This document shows, in pieces, positions 28,695 to 39,664 of a stretch of DNA of 64,000 nucleotides. A program made the position numbers and the translations under genes. Positions within the stretch are counted from its first letter, which is position 1. Each line of letters opens with the position of its first letter. The notes under the pieces were generated by a model. It did no database searches. It was not told where the DNA came from and saw only the letters and a program-made list of their open reading frames with translations. This DNA comes from an uncultured Lachnospiraceae bacterium (GTDB lineage: Bacteria; Bacillota; Clostridia; Lachnospirales; Lachnospiraceae), in assembly GCA_947363565.1 (NCBI GenBank), contig CANAPP010000009.1, positions 1 to 64,000 of the forward strand, read 5' to 3'.

Positions 28695-29324
28695 ATGTCA
28701 GATAAGATCATTGAAAACAATCAGGTAACCATTATGGGAGAAATTGTATCCACATTTACCTTCAGCCACGCGGTGTTCGGGGAAGGGTTTTACATGGTGG
28801 ACGTGAGTGTGAAAAGACTCAGCAATTCTGTGGACACGATCCCGGTCATGATATCCGAGAGGCTCATCGACGTGGAGAGTGACTACAGGGGAGAATTTCT
28901 GATGGTAAGCGGTCAGTTCCGCTCTTATAACAGACACGATGAACAAAAGAACAGACTGGTATTATCTGTATTCGCAAGAGAAGTGTCTTTTATCGAGGAG
29001 GAACTGGATGGTGCCAAGACAAATAATATCCTGCTGGACGGCTACATATGCAAGCTGCCGATCTACCGGAAGACGCCTCTTGGAAGGGAGATCGCAGATC
29101 TTCTTCTGGCGGTGAACCGCCCCTACGGGAAATCCGATTACATCCCGTGTATCTGCTGGGGGAGGAATGCCAGGTTTGCCTCTGCCTTTGAGGTCGGGGA
29201 GCATGTACAGGTGCTCGGGCGCATCCAGAGCAGGGAATATGTGAAGAAGCTTTCCGAGACGGAAACCCAGAAGCGCACGGCCTATGAAGTGTCCGTGAGC
29301 AAGCTTGAGTGTCTCGATGAATAG
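28695..29324 (+). CDS. Single-stranded DNA-binding (OB-fold) protein
   Basis: 'VTIMGEIVSTFTFSHAVFGEGFYMVDVSVKRLS...YICKLPIYRKTPLGREIADLLLAVNRPYGKSDYIPCICWGRNARFA'. Confidence 0.78.
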   Translation: MSDKIIENNQVTIMGEIVSTFTFSHAVFGEGFYMVDVSVKRLSNSVDTIPVMISERLIDVESDYRGEFLMVSGQFRSYNRHDEQKNRLVLSVFAREVSFIEEELDGAKTNNILLDGYICKLPIYRKTPLGREIADLLLAVNRPYGKSDYIPCICWGRNARFASAFEVGEHVQVLGRIQSREYVKKLSETETQKRTAYEVSVSKLECLDE

Positions 29325-29459
29325 GCAGATATAAACCTTAAATAAAACTTGGATGACTTCATTGACATCATGTTTGATTGATGATAGAATTTCTGTAAGT
29401 TCTCTGTGTTTACAGACGACGGTTATGTGGAATATACCTACTATAATATCAGGAGGAGC

Positions 29460-30353
29460 ATGATGGCGATTTTTACAGGAGCCGGGGTGGCGATTGTCAC
29501 ACCATTTAATAAGGATGAAAGTATTGATTATGATAGACTGGATGAGCTGATTGATTATCATTGCAGTCACGGTACGGACAGTATCATTATCTGTGGGACT
29601 ACCGGGGAATCCGCGACGATGACGGAAGAAGAGCACATTGCGTGCGTGAAGTTTACCATCGACAGGGCAAAGGGCAGGCTTCCGGTTGTTGCGGGGACGG
29701 GTTCGAACTGCACGAAGACGGCGGTTGAGATGTCGAAGGAAGCGGCGGATTACGGAGCAGACGGACTTCTGCTCGTGACGCCTTACTATAATAAAGCGAC
29801 CCAGGCAGGGCTTATCGCCCATTATACCGCGGTTGCGAAGGAGGCGAAGGCGCCGATCATCATGTACAGCGTTGCCAGCAGGACAGGGTGCAACATTGAG
29901 CCGGCCACGGTTGCTGCGCTGGTGAAGGATGTGGATAATATTGTGGGAGTTAAGGAGGCTTCGGGCAATATCTCACAGGTGGCGAAGATTATGGAGCTGA
30001 CTGACGGGAATGTCGATCTGTACTCCGGCAATGACGATCAGATCGTGCCGCTTCTTGCGCTGGGAGCAAAGGGGGTTATCTCCGTATTGTCCAATGTGGC
30101 TCCTAAGGAGACCCATGATATCTGCGAGAAGTTCTTTCAGGGCGATATTGCGGGAAGCCGTGATCTGCAGCTTCGGGCACTACCGCTTATCGAGCAGTTA
30201 TTCTGTGAGGTGAATCCGATTCCGGTCAAGCGGGCGATGGGGCTTATGGGGATGGACTGCGGCCCTTTACGTATGCCGCTGACACAGATCACGGCGGAGC
30301 ATGAGCGGGCGCTTGACAAAGCTATGAGGGATTTCGGGATTCCGATGGCGTAA
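29460..30353 (+). CDS. dapA: 4-hydroxy-tetrahydrodipicolinate synthase
   Basis: 'CGTTGESATMTEEEH', 'VTPYYNKATQAGLIAHY', 'IVGVKEASGN'. Confidence 0.96.
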   Translation: MMAIFTGAGVAIVTPFNKDESIDYDRLDELIDYHCSHGTDSIIICGTTGESATMTEEEHIACVKFTIDRAKGRLPVVAGTGSNCTKTAVEMSKEAADYGADGLLLVTPYYNKATQAGLIAHYTAVAKEAKAPIIMYSVASRTGCNIEPATVAALVKDVDNIVGVKEASGNISQVAKIMELTDGNVDLYSGNDDQIVPLLALGAKGVISVLSNVAPKETHDICEKFFQGDIAGSRDLQLRALPLIEQLFCEVNPIPVKRAMGLMGMDCGPLRMPLTQITAEHERALDKAMRDFGIPMA

Positions 30354-30455
30354 TGAGGTGAAAGATTTGGAAGGATATCATGGCCTTTTAACGGGTGATG
30401 GTATCCTTCTGTTTCAGTTTGAAAATAAGTTTAGAAGACGAAGGAGGATATGATT

Positions 30456-31214
30456 ATGGTACGTGCGATCATGCATGGATGTAACGGAAGGATGGGTCGG
30501 GTCATCACCGGCCTGGTTAAGGAGGACGAAGGAATAGAGATTGTGGCAGGAGTGGATACTTTTACCGGGATTGCCAACGATTACCCAGTATTCGAACAGA
30601 TCGGAGCGTGCGACGTGGAAGCGGATGTGGTCATCGATTTTTCCAATGCGGGAGCGGTGGATGCGCTGCTTGACTATTGCACAGAAAAAAAGCTTCCGGT
30701 AGTGCTGTGTTCCACCGGGCTTTCCGAGGAGCAGCTGAAAAAAGTGGAGGAGAGCGCCAAAGAGACGGCAGTCCTTAAGTCTGCCAACATGTCCATGGGG
30801 ATAAATCTGCTCCTTAAGCTGTTAAAGGATGCGGCGAAGGTGCTCGCTCCTGCCGGCTACGATATCGAGATCGTGGAAAAGCACCACAACCAGAAGCTTG
30901 ACGCCCCGAGCGGCACAGCCATAGCCCTGGCTGATTCCATCAACGAGGCTGTGGAGAATTCCTACGGATACACCTATGACCGGAGCAGAGAGCGCAAAAA
31001 ACGGGAGAAAAAAGAGATCGGCATATCTGCAGTGCGCGGCGGCACCATCGTAGGCGAGCATGAGGTACTTTTTGCCGGCATAGACGAGGTGATTGAATTT
31101 AAGCACACCGCCTACTCCCGCAGCGTCTTCGCCAAAGGAGCCATAGAAGCCGCCAAATACCTGTCCGGCAAACCCGCCGCCCGCTATGACATGTCCGATG
31201 TAATCCAGTTTTAG
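30456..31214 (+). CDS. dapB: 4-hydroxy-tetrahydrodipicolinate reductase
   Basis: 'MHGCNGRMGRVI', 'EIVEKHHNQKLDAPSGTA', 'VGEHEVLFAG'. Confidence 0.96.
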   Translation: MVRAIMHGCNGRMGRVITGLVKEDEGIEIVAGVDTFTGIANDYPVFEQIGACDVEADVVIDFSNAGAVDALLDYCTEKKLPVVLCSTGLSEEQLKKVEESAKETAVLKSANMSMGINLLLKLLKDAAKVLAPAGYDIEIVEKHHNQKLDAPSGTAIALADSINEAVENSYGYTYDRSRERKKREKKEIGISAVRGGTIVGEHEVLFAGIDEVIEFKHTAYSRSVFAKGAIEAAKYLSGKPAARYDMSDVIQF

Positions 31215-31233
31215 GCTAAAGGAGGAAAACGTT

Positions 31234-33186
31234 ATGAAAGATTTGGAGGCACGCTACTTGGAACGCCTCTCTGAGCTATATCCGACGATAGCCAAAGCGT
31301 CAACAGAGATCATCAACCTGCAGTCTATCCTGAACCTGCCGAAGGGGACAGAGCACTTTATCACGGACATCCACGGGGAATACGAGGCGTTTTCCCATGT
31401 GCTGAAGAACGGCTCGGGAGCAGTCCGCCGCAAGATTGACGGGGTGTTCGGCAATACGCTGACGAACAGGGACAAGCAGACATTGGCCACGCTGATCTAC
31501 TATCCGGAGGAGAAGATGGCGCGGATCAAAAAGACTGAGGATAATATGGAGGACTGGTATAAGATCACGCTGTACCGCCTGATCGAGGTGTGCAAATGCA
31601 CAGCCAGCAAGTACACCCGCTCAAAGGTAAGAAAGGCCCTGCCGCCGGAATTTGCCTACGTGATCGAGGAACTGATCACGGAGAAAGCGGAGGTTTCGGA
31701 TAAGGAATCCTACTATAACTCGATCATCAGCACGATCATCGAGATCAGCCGGGCAGAGGATTTTATCATCGCCCTCAGTGAGCTTATCCAGAGACTGACG
31801 GTGGACCATCTGCATATTGTGGGGGATATCTATGACAGAGGGCCGGGGCCGCATATTATTATGGATAAGCTTAAGCAGTATCATTCCGTTGACATCCAGT
31901 GGGGGAACCATGACGTGCTCTGGATGGGTGCGTCGGTGGGGCAGAGAGGCTGTATCGCCAATGTTATCCGTATCTGCGCAAGATACGGGAACCTGGATAT
32001 TCTGGAGGACGGATACGGGATAAACTTACTCCCGCTGGCTTCATTTGCCATGAATACATACCGGGAAGACCCTTGCGAGTGCTTCCAGCTAAAGGGCGAG
32101 CCGGATTACGGCGACAGCGAGATGCTCCTTGACATCAAGATGCATAAGGCCATGTCGGTGATCCAGTTCAAGGTGGAAGGCAAGATCATCCAGGAGAATC
32201 CGGATTTTCAGATGGAGAACCGCAATCTCCTCCATCACATCGACTTTGCGGCGGGGACCATCGAGATTGACGGCGCAGTGTATAAGCTTAAGGATACCAA
32301 TTTCCCGACGGTGGACCCGGCTGATCCTTACGGACTCACTGCGGAGGAAGAGGATATCATGAGCCGCCTGGAGAAGGCATTTTTAAACTGTGCAAGGCTT
32401 CAGGAGCATATGCGCTTCCTGCTGAATAAGGGCGCTCTCTATAAAGTGCATAACGGTAATCTCCTCTACCACGGCTGTGTTCCCCTCAACGAGGACGGCA
32501 GCTTTAAGAAGGTGAAGCTTTACGGGAAATATTATAAAGGCCGGGCGCTCTACGAGATGTTGGAGAGCTATGTAAGGAAGGGCTTCTATGCGCTGGATGA
32601 AACGGAGAAGAAGCGCGGCAAGGATATGATGTGGTATATCTGGCTCAATGAGAATTCGCCCCTTTTCGGGAAGAATAAGATGGCCACCTTCGAGCGGTAT
32701 TTCCTGGAGGAGAAGGAGCTCCACAAGGAAAAGAAGAATCCCTATTACGCCCTTTTAGAGGACGAGGCGACGGTAGATAATATCCTGAAGGAATTCGGCC
32801 TGGACCCGCAGGAGTCCCACATCATCAACGGCCATGTGCCGGTGAAGACGAAAAACGGCGAAAGCCCGGTAAAGTGTGACGGTAAGGTCTTAGTCATCGA
32901 CGGCGGGTTTTCCAAGGCTTACCAGAAGGAGACGGGGATTGCCGGCTATACGCTGATCTACAATTCCCACGGCATGATCCTTGCTGCCCACGATCCTTTC
33001 GAGTCCACGGAAGCGGCCATCGAGAAGGAGAATGATATCCATGCCAGGAGCATGACGGTAAAGCTGATGGCAGAGCGCAAGCTGGTGGGCGATACGGATA
33101 TCGGAAGGGATTTAAAGGAGCAGATTAAAGATCTGGAGGAACTTCTCTGCTCTTACCGCAGCGGCCGGATCGCGGAAAAAGTGTAA
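31234..33186 (+). CDS. fbp: Fructose-1,6-bisphosphatase, class III
   Basis: 'FITDIHGEYEAFSHVLKNGSG', 'IVGDIYDRGPGPHIIMD', 'WGNHDVLWMGA', 'IINGHVPVK'. Confidence 0.95.
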   Translation: MKDLEARYLERLSELYPTIAKASTEIINLQSILNLPKGTEHFITDIHGEYEAFSHVLKNGSGAVRRKIDGVFGNTLTNRDKQTLATLIYYPEEKMARIKKTEDNMEDWYKITLYRLIEVCKCTASKYTRSKVRKALPPEFAYVIEELITEKAEVSDKESYYNSIISTIIEISRAEDFIIALSELIQRLTVDHLHIVGDIYDRGPGPHIIMDKLKQYHSVDIQWGNHDVLWMGASVGQRGCIANVIRICARYGNLDILEDGYGINLLPLASFAMNTYREDPCECFQLKGEPDYGDSEMLLDIKMHKAMSVIQFKVEGKIIQENPDFQMENRNLLHHIDFAAGTIEIDGAVYKLKDTNFPTVDPADPYGLTAEEEDIMSRLEKAFLNCARLQEHMRFLLNKGALYKVHNGNLLYHGCVPLNEDGSFKKVKLYGKYYKGRALYEMLESYVRKGFYALDETEKKRGKDMMWYIWLNENSPLFGKNKMATFERYFLEEKELHKEKKNPYYALLEDEATVDNILKEFGLDPQESHIINGHVPVKTKNGESPVKCDGKVLVIDGGFSKAYQKETGIAGYTLIYNSHGMILAAHDPFESTEAAIEKENDIHARSMTVKLMAERKLVGDTDIGRDLKEQIKDLEELLCSYRSGRIAEKV

Positions 33187-33304
33187 TTGTAAAAAAATCC
33201 CAATCATGGAAGAGTATATATTTTTTAAATCTGTAAATATTACTGGTAACAAGTATTACTTGATCAACAGATATATATACATGAACATGAAAGGGAGAGT
33301 AACG

Positions 33305-33640
33305 ATGAAGCAGTTAAAAAGATTATTTCTCGCACTCGTCTGTGTGGGAACGATTATGGGTATGACAGCCTGCGGAAGCAGCAACAATGCAGATGACAAC
33401 GGAGCCGCACAGGACGGCAATGCCAATGGGACGGCAGACAGCGCCGGAAATGTGACCGGCACTGATAACGCCAACGGCACCAATGATGCCACAAACGGCA
33501 ATGACAACAACAACGGCGACGGCGTCATGGATGAGATCGGCGATGACATCAAGGACGGCGCGGAAGATCTTGGCGACGACGTGAAGGACGGCGTGGACAA
33601 TAATAATAATGACCGCAATGTGGATGACACGGACCGGTAG
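33305..33640 (+). CDS. Small lipoprotein with Asn/Asp/Gly-rich low-complexity body
   Basis: Lipobox-like 'GMTACGSS' after a hydrophobic signal; NGNDNNNGD / DDVKDG repeats. Confidence 0.7.
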   Translation: MKQLKRLFLALVCVGTIMGMTACGSSNNADDNGAAQDGNANGTADSAGNVTGTDNANGTNDATNGNDNNNGDGVMDEIGDDIKDGAEDLGDDVKDGVDNNNNDRNVDDTDR

Positions 33641-33667
33641 TCAGGCTCAGCTGAAAAAGCTTAACAC

Positions 33668-33695
33668 AGGACAGGGCATATGCGCTGTCCTTTTT
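33668..33695 (+). terminator. Rho-independent terminator
   Basis: aggacag...ctgtcc followed by ttttt. Confidence 0.75.
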
Positions 33696-33782
33696 GCATG
33701 CCGGGAAAAAATATGGTATACTCATGTGCAGGATGCGGCGCGTTTACCGTGCCGGCTATGATACATATTCGGAGGTAAAAAC

Positions 33783-34553
33783 ATGAGATTCAGACCATGT
33801 ATTGATATTCACAATGGAAAAGTAAAGCAGATTGTCGGTGGGAGCCTTAAGGACGAGGGCGATGAGGCGAAGGAAAACTTTGCGTCCACAAAGGATGCGG
33901 ACTACTTCGCGAAGATGTACAAAACGGACGGGCTTTCCGGCGGGCATGTGATCTTACTCAATCCTCCTTCGTCGGAATATTACGCGGCGACCAGGCGGCA
34001 GGCAGAGCTGGCGCTTTCGGCTTACCCTGGCGGGCTGCAGGTTGGAGGCGGCATCCATGCGGGCAATGCGGAAAAATTCCTTGCGATGGGGGCGAGCCAT
34101 GTCATCGTGACTTCCTACGTATTCAGGGATGGCCAGATCCGGTGGGAGAATCTGGAAGCGCTGAAAGCGGAAATCGGGCGTGAGCATGTGGTGGTGGACT
34201 TAAGCTGCCGCAAAAGGGACGGAGAGTATTATATCGTGACGGACCGCTGGCAGAGATTCACGGAAGTGAAACTTTCCGTGGAAGTGCTTTCGGAAATTGC
34301 GGCATACTGCGATGAATTTCTCGTCCACGGCGTGGACGTGGAAGGGCGTTCTTCGGGGGTGGATGAAAGGCTGGCGGGGCTTCTTGGAAGCTACGAGGGC
34401 TTGCCGGTCACCTATGCGGGAGGCATCGGAAGTCTTTCGGATCTTCGGCGGTTTGCCGAGATCACGGGCGGAAAGCTTGATTTTACCATCGGAAGCGCGC
34501 TTGATCTGTTCGGCGGGAAGCTTCCTTATAATATAGTAAGATCATTTGCCTGA
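33783..34553 (+). CDS. hisA: ProFAR isomerase (HisA), eukaryotic His6-like subtype
   Basis: 'MRFRPCIDIHNGKVKQIVGGSL', 'LQVGGGIHAGNAEKFLAMGASHVIVTSYVF', 'VTYAGGIGSLSDL', 'DFTIGSALDLFGG'. Confidence 0.85.
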   Translation: MRFRPCIDIHNGKVKQIVGGSLKDEGDEAKENFASTKDADYFAKMYKTDGLSGGHVILLNPPSSEYYAATRRQAELALSAYPGGLQVGGGIHAGNAEKFLAMGASHVIVTSYVFRDGQIRWENLEALKAEIGREHVVVDLSCRKRDGEYYIVTDRWQRFTEVKLSVEVLSEIAAYCDEFLVHGVDVEGRSSGVDERLAGLLGSYEGLPVTYAGGIGSLSDLRRFAEITGGKLDFTIGSALDLFGGKLPYNIVRSFA

Positions 34554-34697
34554 TCCTGGCCGGTGCGCATTTCCGGCTTGTAAAAGTGGCGCTGAATCGT
34601 TACATTTATGTGAACACTTTGTAAATTGGTTGAATTGCGGCGGGGTTAGTGCTACAATGTAGGATAGCAAATTTTACGGACAAGGAGTTTTTTCGAT

Positions 34698-37262
34698 ATG
34701 GGCCTATTACAGAAAATATTTGGAACGCATAGTGAGAATGAGTTAAAGCGTATATATCCGATCGCAGATGCGATTGAGGCGATGGAGCCGCAGATGCAGA
34801 AGCTTTCCGACGGGGAGCTTAAGAGTAAGACGAAGGAATTTAAAGAAAGGCTTGCCCAGGGCGAGACGTTAGATGATATCCTGCCGGAGGCGTATGCTAC
34901 CGTGCGGGAGGCGGCTGTCCGCGTCCTTGGCATGAAGCATTACCGCGTGCAGTTGATCGGCGGCATCATTCTCCACCAGGGACGTATCGCGGAGATGAAG
35001 ACCGGTGAAGGAAAGACTCTGGTGTCGACACTGCCGGCTTACTTAAACGCGCTGACCGGCGAGGGTGTGAATATCGTCACGGTCAATGACTATCTGGCGA
35101 AGCGTGACGCGGAGTGGATGGGTCAGGTACATGAATTTTTAGGATTGACTGTCGGCGTTGTGCTCAACAGTATGGATAATGATGAGCGGCGTGAGCAGTA
35201 TAACTGCGACATCACCTACGTGACGAACAATGAGCTTGGCTTTGATTATCTGCGTGACAATATGGTCATTTATAAGGAGCAGCTTGTACAGAGAGGGCTT
35301 AAGTATGCCATTATCGACGAGGTAGACTCGGTACTGATCGACGAGGCGCGTACGCCGCTTATCATCTCCGGGCAGAGCGGGAAGTCCACGAAGCTTTACG
35401 AGGCCTGCGATATCCTTGCCCGTCAACTGGAGCGGGGCGAGGCCAGCGGGGAGTTTTCCAAGATGAACGCCATCATGGGCGAGGATATCGAGGAGACCGG
35501 GGATTTCATCGTCAATGAGAAGGAGAAGAATATCAATCTTACCGAGGACGGCGTGAGGAAGGTGGAGAAGTTCTTCCACCTGGAGAATCTTGCGGATGCG
35601 GATAACTTAGAGATCCAGCACAATATCATCCTGGCGCTCAGGGCGCACAACCTGATGTTCAAGGATCAGGATTACGTGGTGAAGGACGACGAAGTACTGA
35701 TTGTCGATGAGTTTACCGGGCGTATCATGCCGGGACGCCGTTATTCTGACGGACTCCATCAGGCGATCGAGGCGAAGGAGCATGTGAAGGTGAAGAGAGA
35801 GAGCAAGACCCTTGCCACCATCACCTTCCAGAACTTGTTTAATAAATTTGAGAAAAAGTCGGGAATGACCGGTACGGCCCTCACTGAGGAGAAGGAGTTC
35901 CGTGAGATCTACGGGATGGACGTTGTGGAGATCCCGACCAATGTGCCGGTTATCCGTAAGGATTTGAATGACGCGGTATATAAGACCCAGAAGGAGAAGT
36001 TCAGGGCTGTATGCGATGAGATTGAGGCGGCGCACGCAAAGCACCAGCCGGTTCTTGTCGGTACGATCACCATCGAGACATCGGAGCTTTTAAGCGGGAT
36101 GCTTAAACGGCGGGGCATTAAGCATAACGTGCTGAATGCCAAGTATCATGAGATGGAAGCGGAGATCGTGGCGCAGGCGGGCGTTCACGACGCGGTGACC
36201 ATCGCCACCAATATGGCAGGCCGTGGTACGGATATCAAGCTTGATGAGGAGTCGAGAGCGGCGGGCGGACTTAAGATCATCGGTACGGAGCGCCACGAAT
36301 CCAGACGTATCGACAACCAGCTCAGAGGACGTTCCGGGCGTCAGGGCGACCCGGGAGAGTCCAGGTTCTACATTTCCCTCGAGGACGATCTTATGCGCCT
36401 TTTCGGTTCCGAGCGTCTGATGAATATTTTCACTGCCCTCGGTGTAGAGGAAGGGGAGCAGATCGAACATAAGATGCTCTCGAGCGCTATCGAGCGGGCG
36501 CAGGAGAAGATTGAGAGCAACAACTTCGGTATCCGTAAGAACCTGCTGGAGTACGACCAGGTAATGAACGAGCAGAGAGAGATCATCTACGAGGAGAGAA
36601 GGCGTGTGCTTGACGGTGAGAACATGCGCGATTCCATTTTCCATATGATCAATGACTATCTGGAGAATACGGTGGATAAGATGATCCCGGCGGACATGGA
36701 TTACGAGGACTGGAACTTAAAGGAGCTTTCGCGGGCGATCCGGGCGACGATCCCGATGGAACCGGTGACGGAAGAAGATATCAAAGGCCTGAGCCAGAAA
36801 AAGCTTAAGCATATGTTAAAGGAGCGTTCGGCAAAGGCGTATGAGGCGAAAGAGGCGGAGTTCCCGGAAGCCGAGCATCTGCGTGAGATCGAGAGGGTAG
36901 TCCTTCTTAAGGTCATCGATGCGAAGTGGATGGACCACATTGACGATATGGACCAGCTCAGACAGGGGATTGGCCTGCAGGCGTACGGCCAGAGAGACCC
37001 GAAGGTTGAGTACAAGATGCTGGGCTATGATATGTTCGGCGAGATGACGAACGCCATTACCGAGGATACGGTGCGCACCCTGTTCCATGTAAAGATCGAG
37101 CAGAAGGTGGAGAGAGAGCAGGTGGCGAAGGTGACAGGAACCAATAAAGATGAGAGTGCCACCCGCGCCCCGAAGAAACGGGCGGATAAAAAGGTATATC
37201 CTAATGATCCGTGCCCGTGCGGAAGCGGCAAGAAATATAAACAGTGCTGCGGACGGAAGTAA
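34698..37262 (+). CDS. secA: Protein translocase ATPase SecA
   Basis: '[22 protein letters not shown]', '[17 protein letters not shown]', 'GRAGRGTD-like [11 protein letters not shown]', C-terminal zinc finger '[14 protein letters not shown]'. Confidence 0.97.
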   Translation: MGLLQKIFGTHSENELKRIYPIADAIEAMEPQMQKLSDGELKSKTKEFKERLAQGETLDDILPEAYATVREAAVRVLGMKHYRVQLIGGIILHQGRIAEMKTGEGKTLVSTLPAYLNALTGEGVNIVTVNDYLAKRDAEWMGQVHEFLGLTVGVVLNSMDNDERREQYNCDITYVTNNELGFDYLRDNMVIYKEQLVQRGLKYAIIDEVDSVLIDEARTPLIISGQSGKSTKLYEACDILARQLERGEASGEFSKMNAIMGEDIEETGDFIVNEKEKNINLTEDGVRKVEKFFHLENLADADNLEIQHNIILALRAHNLMFKDQDYVVKDDEVLIVDEFTGRIMPGRRYSDGLHQAIEAKEHVKVKRESKTLATITFQNLFNKFEKKSGMTGTALTEEKEFREIYGMDVVEIPTNVPVIRKDLNDAVYKTQKEKFRAVCDEIEAAHAKHQPVLVGTITIETSELLSGMLKRRGIKHNVLNAKYHEMEAEIVAQAGVHDAVTIATNMAGRGTDIKLDEESRAAGGLKIIGTERHESRRIDNQLRGRSGRQGDPGESRFYISLEDDLMRLFGSERLMNIFTALGVEEGEQIEHKMLSSAIERAQEKIESNNFGIRKNLLEYDQVMNEQREIIYEERRRVLDGENMRDSIFHMINDYLENTVDKMIPADMDYEDWNLKELSRAIRATIPMEPVTEEDIKGLSQKKLKHMLKERSAKAYEAKEAEFPEAEHLREIERVVLLKVIDAKWMDHIDDMDQLRQGIGLQAYGQRDPKVEYKMLGYDMFGEMTNAITEDTVRTLFHVKIEQKVEREQVAKVTGTNKDESATRAPKKRADKKVYPNDPCPCGSGKKYKQCCGRK

Positions 37263-37303
37263 TGCATATATTATAGATAATATTTTTGAAAGAGGTGATA
37301 GAG

Positions 37304-38413
37304 TGGTTGAGTTAGATCAGTTTAAAACATTGATGAATGCTTATGAAGAACCTCTTGCCGAGATGAGGGATTCACTTTGACGCCGCCGGCAAGGAAAACA
37401 GGATCGAGGAGCTTAGCCGGAAGGTAGAAGAGCCGGGCTTCTGGGACAATCCGGAGGAATCCCAGAAGATCATGAAGGAGCTCAAAGACCTTAAGGAGCT
37501 GGTGGAAAAGATCCGCGGGATGTATACCGGCTACGAGGATATACAGTTTCTGATCGAGATGGGTTATGAAGAAGACGATGCGTCCGTGATCCAGGAGATC
37601 GAGGAGGAGATTAAAAGCTTTGAGGCGTGCTATGAGGAGCTTAGGCTTCAGACCCTTCTGTTCGGAGAGTATGATTCCTGTAACGCGGTGATGACGCTCC
37701 ACGCCGGGGCGGGCGGGACGGAGTCCTGCGACTGGGCGGGGATGCTCTACCGCATGTACAGCCGGTGGGCGGAGCGGAAAGGCTTTTCCATCACGGTTCT
37801 TGATTATCTGGACGGGGATATCACCGGCATTAAGACGGTCACCTTCGAGGTGAGCGGGGAGAACGCCTACGGCTATCTGAAATCCGAGAAGGGCGTCCAC
37901 AGGCTGGTGCGCATCTCCCCATTTAACGCGGCGGGGAAGCGGCAGACATCTTTCGCGTCCTGCGATGTGGTGCCGGATATTGAAAAAGAGATTGACATCG
38001 AGATTGACGACGATGACCTGAAGATCGATACTTACCGGGCCAGCGGCGCCGGAGGGCAGCATGTCAACAAGACATCCTCTGCCATCCGTATCACCCACCT
38101 TCCCACCGGGATCGTGGTGCAGTGCCAGAATGAGCGCTCCCAGCACCATAACAAGGAAAAGGCGATGCAGATGCTAAAGGCCAAGCTCCAGCTTTTAAAG
38201 GAGCAGGAGCAGGCAGAGAAGGTCTCGGACATCCGCGGTGAGGTAAAAGAGATCGGATTCGGCAATCAGATACGGTCCTACGTGATGCAGCCTTATACGC
38301 TGGTGAAGGATCATCGGACGGACGAAGAAAACAGTAATGTTACTGCTGTGCTGGATGGGAATATTGATGCATTCATCAATGCCTATCTGAAAAGTATTGC
38401 CCAGCAGGCATAA
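37304..38413 (+). CDS. prfB: Peptide chain release factor 2, programmed +1 frameshift at CUU UGA C (37375-37381)
   Basis: N-terminal frame MVELDQFKTLMNAYEEPLAEMRDSL* then +1 into DAAGKENRIEELSRKVEEPGFWDNPEESQKI...; 'RASGAGGQHVNKTSSAIRITHLPTG'. Confidence 0.94.
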
Positions 38414-38425
38414 GGGAGGAAAGTT

Positions 38426-39646
38426 ATGATAAATGTAGCAGTGATGGGTTATGGAACAGTAGGCTCCGGTGTTGTGGAGGTAGTGGATACCAACGGCGCC
38501 AGGATCAACCAGAGGATCGGCGAAGAACTGAATATCAAGTATGTGCTGGATCTGAGGGATTTCCCGGGAGATCCGGTACAGGATAAGATCATCCATGATT
38601 TTGAGACGATCGTAAATGATGACGACATCCAGATCGTTGTGGAGGTTATGGGCGGTATCGAGCCGGCCTACACCTTTGTAAAGCGGTGCCTGCAGGCGGG
38701 AAAGAGCGTTGCAACCTCCAACAAGGCGCTGGTGGCAAAGCACGGCGCAGAGCTTCTTTCTATCGCAAAGGAGCACAATATCAACTTCCTGTTCGAGGCA
38801 AGCGTGGGAGGCGGTATCCCGATCATCCGCCCGCTCAATTCTTCTCTGACGGCAGATGAGATCGAGGAGATCACCGGGATATTGAACGGCACGACCAACT
38901 ACATGCTGACGAAGATGTTTTACGAGGGCGCGGATTATGATACCGTGCTTAAGGAGGCGCAGGCCAACGGCTATGCAGAGCGCAATCCCGAGGCGGACGT
39001 GGAAGGTTATGACGCGTGCCGCAAGATTGCCATCCTGTCCTCGCTGATCTCCGGGCAGCAGGTAGATTTTGAGGATATCTACTGTGAGGGGATCACGCAG
39101 ATCACCGTGGAGGATATGAAGTATGCCAAGGCTATGGGAACCACTATTAAGCTTCTGGCATCCAGCAAACGTACAGGCGACAGGCTCCATGCTATCGTTG
39201 CGCCGTGCATGCTCTATCCGGAGCATCCCCTTTATAATGTCAATGATGTGTTCAACGCCATCTTTGTCCACGGCAATGTGCTGGGTGATGCCATGTTCTA
39301 CGGCAGCGGCGCGGGCAAGCTTCCGACGGCCAGCGCAGTCGTGGCGGATGTGGTAGATGCGGCGAAGCATCTGAACCGGAATATTATGACCATGTGGAAG
39401 CAGGATAAGCTTACCTTGGAGGATAAAGGCGATGCCAAGAGGAGATTTTTCATCCGTATGAAGGGCGATGCTGAAAAAGAGCTTCCGAACCTTAAGTATT
39501 CTTTCGGGGATGTGGAGATTGTCAAAGTTCCAGAGCTTGCGGGTGAGTTTGGATTCATCACTCCGGTCATGATGGAAGGGGACTATGACACAAGGGCGAA
39601 TCGATATAAAGAGCAGATTCTGCATATGATTCGAATAGAAGGATAG
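38426..39646 (+). CDS. hom: Homoserine dehydrogenase
   Basis: 'VAVMGYGTVGSGVVEVV', 'GILNGTTNYMLTKM', 'ANGYAERNPEADVEGYDACRKIAILS', C-terminal ACT. Confidence 0.95.
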   Translation: MINVAVMGYGTVGSGVVEVVDTNGARINQRIGEELNIKYVLDLRDFPGDPVQDKIIHDFETIVNDDDIQIVVEVMGGIEPAYTFVKRCLQAGKSVATSNKALVAKHGAELLSIAKEHNINFLFEASVGGGIPIIRPLNSSLTADEIEEITGILNGTTNYMLTKMFYEGADYDTVLKEAQANGYAERNPEADVEGYDACRKIAILSSLISGQQVDFEDIYCEGITQITVEDMKYAKAMGTTIKLLASSKRTGDRLHAIVAPCMLYPEHPLYNVNDVFNAIFVHGNVLGDAMFYGSGAGKLPTASAVVADVVDAAKHLNRNIMTMWKQDKLTLEDKGDAKRRFFIRMKGDAEKELPNLKYSFGDVEIVKVPELAGEFGFITPVMMEGDYDTRANRYKEQILHMIRIEG

Positions 39647-39664
39647 CAGATAAGGAGAAGGAAG

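Noticed and set aside
28943-28953. 11-nt match (acaaaagaaca) between the candidate guide region and the SSB-like gene
   Set aside because: Short, A-rich, inside a coding region unrelated to flagella; expected by chance.
38195-39625. 476-aa antisense ORF opposite hom
   Set aside because: Shadow ORF; the hom reading frame is clearly the real one.
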